The notes below the pieces were generated by a model. That model did not search any database. It saw nothing but the letters and a program-made list of their open reading frames with translations, and had not been told where the DNA came from. Of a DNA stretch of 64,000 bases, positions 17,394 to 25,548 are shown one piece after another. The position numbers and the translations under genes are program-made. Numbering within the stretch: position 1 is the stretch's first letter; each line of letters begins with the position of its first letter. This DNA comes from Stappia indica (GTDB lineage Bacteria; Pseudomonadota; Alphaproteobacteria; Rhizobiales; Stappiaceae): NCBI RefSeq assembly GCF_020177335.1, contig NZ_JAIVMG010000007.1:1-64000 (forward strand). The letters are read 5' to 3'.

Positions 17394-17792
17394 CCGCCCG
17401 GCGCCCCCGCTTGCTCGCTAGCCGGCCTATCGCGGTGGGCAAGCCCGCCAGCATCCCCACCCGCGCGTCCAGTCATCGCCCCACCGTCGTCGCCCCCACG
17501 CACGGGGCGGCGCCTCGACGGCGCGCCACGTCTTGCGCGAAATCTCTTCCCTTCCAGGAACGAATCGGGAATGATCCAACACGGTTCAAACTCTGACGAT
17601 TTCGTTAACGCAGTATTCAGAATTATCTTGTAAAAATATTTTCCTCGATGGCAAGATCAGCATTCCACATGCCGTCGAAGACAGTCATTTCGAGAATTGA
17701 TAACCGAGGCCTATTTCCGCAAGGTTTGCGGAAAAACCTCTGGAGCGACGCGAGAATTAATCTTTCGCCGCCACAGGCGCAGGAGTAACGGG
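17394..17792. other. Intergenic region between FlgN-like gene and flaG
   Basis: No supportable gene. Bases 17590-17650 are AT-rich and include a TTAA and runs of A/T that may hold the flaG promoter. I could not fit a sigma-54 (GG-N10-GC) or complete CtrA pattern. The region just before 17793 has an AGGAG ribosome-binding site. Confidence 0.5.
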
Positions 17793-18167
17793 ATGGAACC
17801 TGGAGCAGTCAGGACACCGGGCTACTCGGTCATCACACCGGCGATGCGCAGCGTCGAACCGGTCAATACCCCTTCGGTCGCCACCGATATTCCGCCCGAG
17901 CAGGCGGTTACCCCCAGCCGCGCGAGCGAGGCCCTGCGCCCCTCGGCGGAGAATGACCGGGAAACCGCGTCCTCTCCGCAAGGGCCGGTGAAGCGGGAAG
18001 AATACCGGGACGAGATCACCGATTCCCTGGTGTTCCGCGCCATCGACACGGAAACCGGCGAGATCCTTCGTCAGATCCCGGATGAGTCCCTGCTGCGGTT
18101 GCGCCGCGCCTTCGCCGAGACCACGCACAAGGACATGACCGGGCTCGGCCTCAACCGCAGCCTTTAG
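17793..18167 (+). CDS. flaG: FlaG-family flagellar protein
   Basis: A 124-residue protein; start MEPGAVRTPG chosen because AGGAG lies 8 bases upstream and the longer reading frame adds only basic non-family sequence. The N-terminal 80 residues are Pro/Ser/Glu-rich and variable. The C-terminal domain is FlaG-like: DSLVFRAIDTETGEILRQIP followed by DESLLRLRRAFAETT. FlaG proteins influence filament length in other bacteria; the molecular role is not settled. It sits just before the glycosylation module and flagellins. Confidence 0.82.
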   Translation: MEPGAVRTPGYSVITPAMRSVEPVNTPSVATDIPPEQAVTPSRASEALRPSAENDRETASSPQGPVKREEYRDEITDSLVFRAIDTETGEILRQIPDESLLRLRRAFAETTHKDMTGLGLNRSL

Positions 18168-18251
18168 ATGTGCCCCGAGCGCCGTCGCGCCGCCCCCAGC
18201 GGGCCGAATCGGCTATAGTGCGCGCCTGTTTTCTCCAGCGCGGACCCTTGG

Positions 18252-20072
18252 ATGCCGGCACTTTCCCAGACGACCCTCACCCAGATGCGCAAGGCACTGG
18301 TGCTTCAGCGCGACGGCAAGCCGGCGCGCGCTCGTCCGATCTATGAAAAGATCCTGAAGCAGGAGCCCGACAACGCCGAGGCAGCGAACCTTCTTGGCCT
18401 GTGCTTTCTGGAACAGGGGTTTGCCAAGCGGGCGCTTCCCCTGTTCGAGCGGGCAGTCCGGCTCGCCCCGCTGGAAGAGCGCTACCGGGTCAATCTTCTC
18501 GACGGGCTCGACCGGCTCGGCGACGACGGCGCACAGCTCGCGGCAACCGAGACCGCGCTTGCCGAGCTTCCCTCGCCCACGCCGGACCTGTTGCATCGCC
18601 GCGCTGGCCTGCTGCGCAAGACCGGCCGTTTCGCCGAGGCCCTTGCCGCCTATGACGCCGCCGCCCGCGCCGCGCCGGAAAACACGGAGATCCTGGTCGA
18701 ATTCGGCCAGACCCTGATCCTTGCGGGCAAGCATGAAGAGGCCGAACGGATCCTGCGCTTCGTCCTTTCCGCCGAGCCGACCCACCGACTGGCAATTCTC
18801 TCCCTCGCCGATGCGCTGAACCAGCTCGACCGCGCGCCCGAGGCGCTGGAGGTGCTGCGCATCACCGCCGACCGTTTCGCCGTCGGGCGGGATGCCGGCT
18901 ACCATCTCAGCCTGGCCAATGCCCATTGGGGCTGCGGCGCCTACCGCGCCGCGCTCGCCGAGACGGACGAGGCGATCCGGCTGGGGCTTACCAGCGTGGA
19001 CGCCCGGCTGTTGCGCGGCAAGGCGCTCTACCATCTCGGCCGGTTCGCCGAGGCCGCGGCGGAGCTGGAACAGGCGCTCGCGCTCGATCCGCAGCGCCAT
19101 GACGCGGCCATGACCCTTGGCCTGGCGCTGCTGTCCCAAGGGGACCTGGCCCGCGGCTGGACGCTCGCCGAACGGCGTGTGGAAGCCAGGCTCAAGGGCC
19201 TGATCACCCGGCGCTTCACCCGGCCAACATGGCGGGGCGAGGCGCTAACCGGCAAGACGCTGATGATCTGGGACGACCAGGGCATCGGCGATGTGCTGCG
19301 CTCCGCCTCCATGTTCGAGGAACTGGCAGAGCGCGCGGACCGCCTGATCGTCGAGTGTCATCCAAAGGTCGTGCCGCTGCTCGCCCGCAACTTCCCGCAA
19401 ATCGAGGTGCGCCAGCGCCGGCACGAGGGCGCCAATGCCCTGTTCAGCAGCGAGGATTTCGACTGCCAGTGTGCCTTCGGTGCGCTGCCGGCGCAGCTGC
19501 GCCCCGACATCGCCTCCTTTCCCGAGCGCCCCGCCACCCTCACCGCCGATCCGGTGCGCGTCGCGGAGTTGCGCAAGCGTGCGCCGCTCGATGGCACACG
19601 GCCCCTCATTGGCCTGTCCTGGACCAGTGGTAACCGGACCGGCCAGCGCGCGCGCTCCTATCTGGCGCTTGCCGACCTCTTGCCGCTCCTGTCCATCCCC
19701 GATGCCGAATTCGTGCTGCTCGACTACACCGACCGCAGCGCGGAAATCGCCGCCCTTCAGGAAAAGGCGTCGATCACCCTGCACCGCTGGGACGATCTCG
19801 ACCTGTTCGACGATCTGGAAACCGCCGCAGCCCTCACCGCCTGCATGGATCTGGTGATTTCGGCCAACACCTCGGTGGCCGACATGTCCGGCGCGCTTGG
19901 CGTGCTGACCTGGCGTTTCGGCCCGGTGACCGGCACCATCCTGCTCGGTCAGGAGGCCCCGCCCTGGGCGCCGTCGACCCGCTATCTGCGCCTCGATCCG
20001 GAGCAGCCCGCCGCTGCGGCGGTGCCCCGACTAGAAGCGGACCTGCGCAACTGGCTGGCGACACGGGCCTGA
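18252..20072 (+). CDS. TPR-glycosyltransferase, probable flagellin nonulosonic acid transferase (FlmG-like)
   Basis: A 606-residue protein. Residues 1 to about 300 are TPR repeats (ARPIYEKILKQEPDNAEAAN and several more). The C-terminal 300 residues are a GT-B type glycosyltransferase-like domain: GKTLMIWDDQGIGDVLRSAS, then PLIGLSWTSGN, and the sugar-nucleotide site region MDLVISANTSVADMSGALGV. This is the layout of Caulobacter FlmG, whose TPR part binds flagellin and whose GT part attaches pseudaminic acid. Just downstream, facing it, are genes for making and activating a nonulosonic acid, and then three flagellins. Function is inferred from architecture and context. A -10-like CTATAGT sits 40 bases upstream. 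Confidence 0.82.
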   Translation: MPALSQTTLTQMRKALVLQRDGKPARARPIYEKILKQEPDNAEAANLLGLCFLEQGFAKRALPLFERAVRLAPLEERYRVNLLDGLDRLGDDGAQLAATETALAELPSPTPDLLHRRAGLLRKTGRFAEALAAYDAAARAAPENTEILVEFGQTLILAGKHEEAERILRFVLSAEPTHRLAILSLADALNQLDRAPEALEVLRITADRFAVGRDAGYHLSLANAHWGCGAYRAALAETDEAIRLGLTSVDARLLRGKALYHLGRFAEAAAELEQALALDPQRHDAAMTLGLALLSQGDLARGWTLAERRVEARLKGLITRRFTRPTWRGEALTGKTLMIWDDQGIGDVLRSASMFEELAERADRLIVECHPKVVPLLARNFPQIEVRQRRHEGANALFSSEDFDCQCAFGALPAQLRPDIASFPERPATLTADPVRVAELRKRAPLDGTRPLIGLSWTSGNRTGQRARSYLALADLLPLLSIPDAEFVLLDYTDRSAEIAALQEKASITLHRWDDLDLFDDLETAAALTACMDLVISANTSVADMSGALGVLTWRFGPVTGTILLGQEAPPWAPSTRYLRLDPEQPAAAAVPRLEADLRNWLATRA

Positions 20073-20093
20073 CCCGCGCTCGCCCCCGTCACA

Positions 20094-20801
20094 TCACATC
20101 TGGATAGGATGAACCTCAAGATTGCGCGCCAGCCGTTCCAGCATCAGTTCGGCGACGGCGATATCGTCCGGCTCGTCGATCTCCACCACTTCCTCGTCGC
20201 TTGTCTCGAAGAAGCCGGTCCGCCCGGTCAGCCGGCAGCCCGTGCGCTCGAAGCTTTCCCGTCGGAACAGGTAGAAATTGCCGGTCTCGCGATAATACCG
20301 GTCTTCGGCCGGAATCTGTTGGCGCATCAGCCGGTTGTGTGGGTCGTAAAGCGGCTGCGGCTCGGGCAGGTTGCGCCAGATGTAGTTGCGGATCAGCCGG
20401 GCGGAGAACAGCGAGTCGAGCCCGTCTTCGCAAAAATGGCGAAACGCACCGGCCAGCGTCTCCCGGCGCCGCACCGGCGAGGTGACTTGCGGAAACAGCA
20501 CCGCCTCCGGCTTGTCCGGCCCGCACATCTCATTGAGCGCATGGCGCAAGGAAGCTTCCGCCGGCGAAGTGTCGGTGGCGAACTCCGCCGGGCGCAACAT
20601 CGGCACGCGCGCGCCGTGGGCCCGCGCCACCCCGGCGATCTCCTCGCTGTCGGTGGAGACGATCACATCGCGCACGAAGCCGGCCTCTCGCGCCGCCTCG
20701 ATGGTCCAGGCGATCAGCGGCTTGCCGAACACCGGCACGATGTTCTTGCCCGGAATGCCTTTCGACCCACCGCGCGCCAGCACGATCGCATCACAAATCA
20801 T
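20094..20801 (-). CDS. Acylneuraminate cytidylyltransferase family (CMP-nonulosonate synthetase)
   Basis: A 235-residue protein of NeuA/PseF size. The nucleotide-binding signature AIVLARGGSKGIPGKNIVPV is at residues 5-24. FGKPLIAWTIEAAREAGF, DVIVSTDSEEIAGVARAHGA, and TGNFYLFRR follow, matching CMP-Neu5Ac/Pse/Leg synthetases. It would activate a nonulosonic acid with CTP for the TPR-glycosyltransferase. The exact sugar (pseudaminic, legionaminic or neuraminic) cannot be told. Last gene of a leftward four-gene operon; its ATG overlaps the methyltransferase stop (ATGA). Convergent with the glycosyltransferase gene, 21 bases apart. Confidence 0.9.
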   Translation of the reverse strand: MICDAIVLARGGSKGIPGKNIVPVFGKPLIAWTIEAAREAGFVRDVIVSTDSEEIAGVARAHGARVPMLRPAEFATDTSPAEASLRHALNEMCGPDKPEAVLFPQVTSPVRRRETLAGAFRHFCEDGLDSLFSARLIRNYIWRNLPEPQPLYDPHNRLMRQQIPAEDRYYRETGNFYLFRRESFERTGCRLTGRTGFFETSDEEVVEIDEPDDIAVAELMLERLARNLEVHPIQM

Positions 20802-21550
20802 TGCTCTTTTTCCGCAAATACCGTCACGAATGACCCCCAGAAGGCTGGTGACACCCCCTCCTCCGGCCGCTGCATGCGCTCCCAGGCCTCTGCGGTCGCG
20901 AACCGCGTGCCGAAGAACGGATACTCCACGGAGAGGATACGGAACCCGCTGTCGCGCATCAGGCGCATCAGGGACTCGTCAGTGAACAGGCTGACATGGG
21001 TCGGATCATGGAGCAAGCGGTAGCGATCGCCGAACAGGCGGGCGGCGGCGCTGGCGAAATTCGGCGTGCCGACCACGAACAACCCGCCCGGCTTGAGCGC
21101 TGTTGCGGCGCTGCGCACGAAATCGACCGGCGCATCCATATGCTCGATCACGTGATGAGCCAGGATCGCATCGCAACTGCCGGCCGGGAACGTCTCCCCC
21201 GTCAGCTCCCCGCGCAAGGTTCGCGCGCCGCTTTCGGCCGCCGCCACCTCCACCGCCTTTTCGGACGGGTCGATGCCGATCCGCTCATGCCGGTCGTCGA
21301 TCTGCTCCAGCAACTCGCCAAGGCCGCAGCCGACATCGACCACCCGCCCGGAAGGGCGCGCATTGACCGCCTCGGCGATATAGGCCAGATCCGCCTTGCG
21401 CTGATCGCGTTCGGAGGCAAGGTCACGCACCCGCCCATCCGGATCGGCCTTGCCGTCCCAATATTCCTCCGCCGCCGGACGGGCCGGATAGCGCACGAAA
21501 TAATCCCGCGCCCCGTAGAGCGCCAGACAGCGGTCGATGATCGACGTCAC
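20798..21550 (-). CDS. Class I SAM-dependent methyltransferase in the nonulosonate operon
   Basis: A 250-residue protein with a GTG start that overlaps the preceding stop (GTGA). SAM-binding motif I is VVDVGCGLGELLEQIDDRHE, motif II region ERIGIDPSEKAVEV, then CDAILAHHVIEHMDAPVDFV and LKPGGLFVVGTPN. The N terminus (LYGARDYFVRYPARPAAEEY) and the RYRLLHDPTHVSLFTDESL segment resemble sugar- or polysaccharide-linked methyltransferases. From its place between pyruvyltransferase and cytidylyltransferase genes it probably methylates the flagellar sugar or its precursor. The acceptor is unknown. Confidence 0.85.
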   Translation of the reverse strand: MTSIIDRCLALYGARDYFVRYPARPAAEEYWDGKADPDGRVRDLASERDQRKADLAYIAEAVNARPSGRVVDVGCGLGELLEQIDDRHERIGIDPSEKAVEVAAAESGARTLRGELTGETFPAGSCDAILAHHVIEHMDAPVDFVRSAATALKPGGLFVVGTPNFASAAARLFGDRYRLLHDPTHVSLFTDESLMRLMRDSGFRILSVEYPFFGTRFATAEAWERMQRPEEGVSPAFWGSFVTVFAEKEQ

Positions 21551-22740
21551 GACAGCCCCTCCACTTGGCCGGCGAGCCAGCCGGCCAGATCCGCGTGATA
21601 GCGCTTCAGCACCGCCCGTTCACTGGCGCGGATGTCACCGAACCGCTGCCGCACCGGTGCCGGGTCGGCAAGATCGCGCGCAAGCTCGGCGAACAGCGGC
21701 GAAAGGTCTGCCCCCTCGCGCCATTCATGGCAGCGTGCCGCCAGATCATAGGCGGCGAACTGACCGGCGATCTTGTGATGGGTGGCGATGCCGAAAACCG
21801 GCGTGCCGAAGCCCATCGAGGCGAGACAGGCGTGATAGCGCATCGCCACCACTGCCTCGGCCCGGCGATAGAGATCGAAGGTCGGCGCCCATCCATGCTC
21901 GCCTTGCGCCAGTCCGGCGACTACCACCCGCTCGCGCCGCAACCGGTCGTCCAGCGCGTCGAGCACCGCGCCGATGGGGCCGAAATCGGAGTAGATATGC
22001 GGCACGAACACGCAAGCCAGCGTTTCATCGGCGGCAAGCAGCTCATTGAGCCCCTTGGCGATATCGGCGGCGAAGGCCTTTGTCAGATCTTCACCGCCTG
22101 CGCCGGCATAGCGCTTGTCCGGCATATCACCGGCAAGATTGACAGCGATGAAGCGGCTGCCCTTGGCAAGGCCCGGGAGACGCCCGCCCCCCGGCTCGGC
22201 GAACAGCCCGCCGTCGGGAACGATGGCCATCGCATCCGCATAGGCCGCGCCGAGATGATCGCGGATCAGATCCGCCGACCCGTCGTTGCGTAAGGAAAAG
22301 TGGCAGTGATCCATCGCCAGAAGCGCATCGAGGAAGGAGCGGCTGCGCTCCACCGCCAGCGGGCTGACACCGCGCGTGGCGTCGCAGCCGAGCCCGTGAA
22401 ACAGGATCGGCCGTCGGATGGCGGCAAACAGATCCGGCGTCGCCTCCAGATAGGTTCCAGACACCGTTGTCTCGCGCCAGAGCTGGAACAGGCTGAAACC
22501 GCCGATGACCACGAGATCGGCACGGTTCGCCTCGGCGATGAACGCCGCATCGAAGGCCCGCTCCCGCCAGTGAATGAACTGGCGCACCTCGCACGGGCGA
22601 TGGTCGAGTGCGAACGGCAGATCGGCGGCACGGGTCCGGTATTCGCCGTCGTGCATGGCATTGTCACCAAGATTGCCGACGAAGGAGGCAAGATGCAGGG
22701 CCTTCAGCGGTGCCCTGCGGGGCGTGAGGGCGGCTGTCAC
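21547..22740 (-). CDS. Polysaccharide pyruvyltransferase family protein
   Basis: A 397-residue protein. The start is the GTG at 22740, which overlaps the neuB stop (GTGA); further upstream the frame runs through neuB. It follows the PS_pyruv_trans pattern: ASFVGNLGDNAMHDGEY at the N terminus, ADLVVIGGFSLFQLWRET, ILFHGLGCDATRGVSPL, FSLRNDGSADLIRDHLG, VPDGGLF, and a C-terminal RAEAVVAMRYHACLASMGFG with GTPVFGIATHHKI. The family transfers pyruvate from phosphoenolpyruvate to sugars, though some members act in other ways. A pyruvylated or similarly modified flagellar glycan is the simplest inference. Confidence 0.82.
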   Translation of the reverse strand: MTAALTPRRAPLKALHLASFVGNLGDNAMHDGEYRTRAADLPFALDHRPCEVRQFIHWRERAFDAAFIAEANRADLVVIGGFSLFQLWRETTVSGTYLEATPDLFAAIRRPILFHGLGCDATRGVSPLAVERSRSFLDALLAMDHCHFSLRNDGSADLIRDHLGAAYADAMAIVPDGGLFAEPGGGRLPGLAKGSRFIAVNLAGDMPDKRYAGAGGEDLTKAFAADIAKGLNELLAADETLACVFVPHIYSDFGPIGAVLDALDDRLRRERVVVAGLAQGEHGWAPTFDLYRRAEAVVAMRYHACLASMGFGTPVFGIATHHKIAGQFAAYDLAARCHEWREGADLSPLFAELARDLADPAPVRQRFGDIRASERAVLKRYHADLAGWLAGQVEGLS

Positions 22741-23606
22741 GATGACGCCAGCGTGTCCTTCCGGCGCAGCTTTTCCATGATCGGACGCTCGCGGCCGTAA
22801 ATGTCGATCACCCCGTTGCCGCGCAGTTTCTCGGCAAGACGGATCCCCTCGATCATCTCCTTCATCTGGGCACCGTCGATGGAGGCGGCCTGGTCGGAGC
22901 CCCACATGGCCCGGTCGCGGGTGAAGTGACGCTCCACCGACACCGCGCCGAAGGCAATCGACAGGATGCTGGGCAGGATGCCTTCCTCGTGCCCCGAATA
23001 GCCGATCTTCAGATGCGGGAACCGCTCGCGCAAGGTGGAAATGCCGGCGAGATTGATCTCCTCCGGCAGCGCCGGATAGGTCGAGGTGCAGTGATAGAGA
23101 CAGGCGATCTCACCGCCGGCCGCCTCGATCGTCTCCACCGCGGCCTCGACGATCTTCAAATCGCACATGCCGGTGGAGATGAGCAGCGGCACCCCGCTGC
23201 GGGCCGCATGCACCAACAGCCCCCTGTCGGTGACCGAGGCGGAAGCGATCTTCAGATAAGGAACGTCGAGCGCGACCAGGAAATCCACCGACGCCTCGTC
23301 CCAGGGCGAGGCGTACCAGACGATGCCAAGTTCAGCGCACAGGGCGGCGATCCGCTCATATTCGGTGCGGCCGAACTCCAGCCCCCGCTTCAAGTCGCCA
23401 TTGGTTTCGCCGAGCGGGGAGACACGCGGACGGGCAAGTTCCTCTGCGGAATAGACCACATCGACGGTGCGCTTCTGAAACTTGACCGCGTCGCAACCGG
23501 TCCGATGGGCCGCCCGGATCATCTCAAGCGCCAGATCGATGCTGCCATTGTGGTTGATGCCGATCTCGGCGACGACCGTACAGGTATCAAAGGTGAAGAG
23601 ACTCAT
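22737..23606 (-). CDS. neuB: NeuB-family nonulosonic acid synthase lacking the C-terminal SAF domain
   Basis: A 289-residue protein beginning MSLFTFDTCTVVAEIGINHN; about 37 upstream in-frame codons are basic, non-family sequence. It carries the TIM-barrel NeuB motifs: EIGINHNGSIDLALEMIRAA, CDAVKFQKRTVDVVY, YLKIASASVTD, LISTGMC, YHCTSTYPALPEEINL and IGYSGHEEGILPSILSIAFG. The enzyme condenses PEP with a hexosamine to give a nonulosonic acid. Classical NeuB/PseI (about 340-350 residues) ends in an antifreeze-like SAF domain that helps bind substrate; this protein stops right after the barrel (GRERPIMEKLRRKD). First gene of the glycosylation operon, divergent from flagellin 1. Confidence 0.88.
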   Translation of the reverse strand: MSLFTFDTCTVVAEIGINHNGSIDLALEMIRAAHRTGCDAVKFQKRTVDVVYSAEELARPRVSPLGETNGDLKRGLEFGRTEYERIAALCAELGIVWYASPWDEASVDFLVALDVPYLKIASASVTDRGLLVHAARSGVPLLISTGMCDLKIVEAAVETIEAAGGEIACLYHCTSTYPALPEEINLAGISTLRERFPHLKIGYSGHEEGILPSILSIAFGAVSVERHFTRDRAMWGSDQAASIDGAQMKEMIEGIRLAEKLRGNGVIDIYGRERPIMEKLRRKDTLASS

Positions 23607-23834
23607 CTCGCGATCTTTTCGGGCTCGCGGCGAACGCGGCCTTAGGGCGGTTGGCCTGGCGCGTTCGCGGGTTTCGCTGGTCTTGCGCCGGCGGACGATC
23701 GTCCCCCTGCCGGTCACCGCGCGGCATCAATATCCCCGTTTGACCTGATTCGGCGAGATCTTTTTGGTCACCCGCGCTTTCACAGCAACCGTAGAGGTAC
23801 CGGAGTCTTTCACTCGCCAACGTCAAATTAACCA

Positions 23835-23846
23835 TAACGTACGTTA
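23835..23846. promoter_or_regulatory. Perfect 12-base palindrome upstream of flagellin 1
   Basis: TAACGTACGTTA, 94-105 bases before the flagellin 1 ATG, next to a TTAACCAT half-site. Likely a dimeric regulator site. Confidence 0.45.
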
Positions 23847-23851
23847 ACTAT

Positions 23852-23865
23852 ATGTGTTTACACAT
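23852..23865. promoter_or_regulatory. Second palindrome upstream of flagellin 1
   Basis: ATGTGT-TT-ACACAT, perfect 6-base arms, five bases after the first palindrome. It is absent upstream of flagellins 2 and 3. Confidence 0.4.
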
Positions 23866-23939
23866 GCTCTCCCCACACGGCGCTACATTGGAACTGCAAC
23901 GAGAATACGTTGCGTAAACGCACCAGAAAGGTACGACCA

Positions 23940-25328
23940 ATGAGCGATGTGACTCTTTCCGCTGGCGTTCGCCAGAATCTGCTCTCTCTCCAGAAGACCG
24001 CCGACATGATGTCAGCGACCCAGAACCGCCTTGCCACCGGCAAGAAGGTGACCTCGGCGCTGGACAATCCGACGAACTTCTTCACCTCGCAGAACCTGAA
24101 CTCCCGCGCCAACGAGCTGTCCAACCTGCTGGACGGCATTTCCAACGCCACCAAGACGCTGGAAGCTGCCGACAACGGCATCAAGGGCATTACCAAACTG
24201 GTGGAAAGTGCCCAGTCCACGGCGCGTCAGGCGCTGCAGGACGGCGGTGCCGGCTCCGGCACGGTGATCGAATCCTCGTCCTCGATCTCCACCAACGGCC
24301 TGACCCCGGCCGCCGGTGAATCGATCCAGGATCAGGCCAAGCGCCAGACCCTGTCGAACCTCGGGTTCGCCGCCGGCGACACCATCGAGCTGCAGGCCAC
24401 CGACACCACGACCGGATCGGTTTCAACGATCTCGATCACCGTCGGCACCACGCAGAAGGCCGACGGCTCGGGTGCCGTGGCCACCGTCCAGGACGCAGTC
24501 GACGTGATCAACGCGTCGGGTGTTGCCTCTGCGGAAGTCACCGATGCCGGCAAGCTGAAGCTCTCCGGCAGCGACACGGACACGCTGAACCTGACCGTCA
24601 CCGACACCGGCGGCGACGCCTCCACGGCGACGACCCAGGCCACCTCGCTGGCCGCCAGCCTCGGCTTCGGCACCAACTCCAGCGTCGACCTGTCCGATCC
24701 GGCCGATGGCGACTATGTGGATGCCGGCGAAACCGCCGTCACCTTCACCGATGGTGCCACCGCCGGTGCAGCCGACAGCCTGTCGATCACCGCCCAGGCC
24801 AACCCGGCGGCGAACTCCACCTCGCGCCAGAAGCTGGTGTCACAGTTCAACGATATCATGGGTCAGATCGACAAGCTGGCCGCCGATTCCTCGTTCAACG
24901 GCACCAACCTGATCGACTCTTCGTCGTCGAAGCTCACCGTTGCCTTCAACGAAAAGCGCGATGCGGCCTCGAAGTCCGAATTGACGGTCAGCGGCAAGGA
25001 CCTGACCTCGTCCGGTCTGGGCATCTCCCAGGTGACCAGCCTCAGCGACGCTGAGGCGAATGCGACGCTCGACGACCTCAGCGCCGCGCTCGGAACCCTG
25101 CGCGAGGCGTCCTCGACCTTCGGTTCGAACCTGAACACGGTTACGATCCGTCAGGACTTCACCAAGGACCTGATCAACACCCTTCAGACGGGTGCGGACA
25201 ACCTGGTGCTGGCCGACACCAACGAGGAAGGCGCCAACCTCTTGGCGCTGCAGACCCGCCAGTCCCTGTCGACGACGGCCCTGTCGCTGTCCTCGCAGGC
25301 CGATCAGGCAGTGCTGCGCCTGCTCTGA
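23940..25328 (+). CDS. Flagellin 1
   Basis: A 462-residue flagellin starting MSDVTLSAGVRQNLLSLQKT, with GAAAGG 8 bases upstream; an in-frame ORF extension of ten codons is leader. The conserved N-terminal D0/D1 helices (NRLATGKKVTSALDNPTNFF) and C-terminal D0/D1 (NLVLADTNEEGANLLALQTR, ending QADQAVLRLL) flank a Ser/Thr/Asp/Gly-rich central region with a flagellin-IN-like segment. No cysteine is seen. It is the most divergent of the three tandem flagellins, which all have exactly 462 residues. The many surface Ser/Thr residues fit O-glycosylation by the adjacent module. Ends at an intrinsic terminator, so it is its own transcription unit. Confidence 0.96.
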   Translation: MSDVTLSAGVRQNLLSLQKTADMMSATQNRLATGKKVTSALDNPTNFFTSQNLNSRANELSNLLDGISNATKTLEAADNGIKGITKLVESAQSTARQALQDGGAGSGTVIESSSSISTNGLTPAAGESIQDQAKRQTLSNLGFAAGDTIELQATDTTTGSVSTISITVGTTQKADGSGAVATVQDAVDVINASGVASAEVTDAGKLKLSGSDTDTLNLTVTDTGGDASTATTQATSLAASLGFGTNSSVDLSDPADGDYVDAGETAVTFTDGATAGAADSLSITAQANPAANSTSRQKLVSQFNDIMGQIDKLAADSSFNGTNLIDSSSSKLTVAFNEKRDAASKSELTVSGKDLTSSGLGISQVTSLSDAEANATLDDLSAALGTLREASSTFGSNLNTVTIRQDFTKDLINTLQTGADNLVLADTNEEGANLLALQTRQSLSTTALSLSSQADQAVLRLL

Positions 25329-25355
25329 TCCTTCGGAGCCAGGACAAGCCTTCAG

Positions 25356-25386
25356 GGGCGGCGGGACAATCCCGCCGCCCTTTTTT
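25356..25386 (+). terminator. Intrinsic terminator of flagellin 1
   Basis: An 11-bp perfect GC stem (GGGCGGCGGGA/TCCCGCCGCCC, CAA loop) followed by six U residues, 27 bases after the stop codon. Confidence 0.93.
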
Positions 25387-25455
25387 GTGCCCGGCTCGTC
25401 ATGGTTAGCCAACCCCTTACAGAGGCGCCAAAATCCCTGCCCGGACAAGACCGCA

Positions 25456-25470
25456 TTAACCTTAACTTAG
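25456..25470 (+). promoter_or_regulatory. TTAA-N7-TTAG element upstream of flagellin 2
   Basis: A CtrA-like spacing (TTAA-N7-TTAG) 79-93 bases before the ATG. The same pattern with an unrelated N7 occurs at the same distance upstream of flagellin 3, which raises confidence that it is functional. Confidence 0.5.
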
Positions 25471-25492
25471 TCTTTCCGCTCCTAGTCTGGCC

Positions 25493-25515
25493 GCAAGCCT
25501 CAGGACGAGGCTTGC
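25493..25515 (+). promoter_or_regulatory. 5' UTR hairpin with AGGAC loop, flagellin 2
   Basis: A perfect 9-bp stem (GCAAGCCTC/GAGGCTTGC) closing the 5-base loop AGGAC, 33 bases before the flagellin 2 ATG. The loop and its closing CTC/GAG pairs recur upstream of flagellin 3. A GGA in a hairpin loop, plus AGGA in the ribosome-binding site, is the pattern bound by CsrA; FlbT, which acts on flagellin 5' UTRs in Caulobacter, is an alternative ligand. Confidence 0.6.
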
Positions 25516-25548
25516 CATGAATTTTGGACAGCCAGAAAGGATTTCCGA

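Larger units (their letters stand above)
23607..23939. other. Divergent promoter region neuB / flagellin 1
   Basis: No supportable gene. It holds the upstream region of the nonulosonate operon and of flagellin 1. Two palindromes (23835-23846 and 23852-23865) and a small 5' UTR hairpin (23896-23901 with 23908-23913) lie on the flagellin side. No sigma-54 core fits. The sequence TTAACCAT at 23828-23835 matches a CtrA half-site. Confidence 0.55.

Noticed and set aside
23866-23939. Possible sigma-54 promoter for flagellin 1 (TTGGAACTGCAACG)
   Set aside because: The GG-N10-GC spacing is not met; similar near misses upstream of flagellins 2 and 3 also fail.
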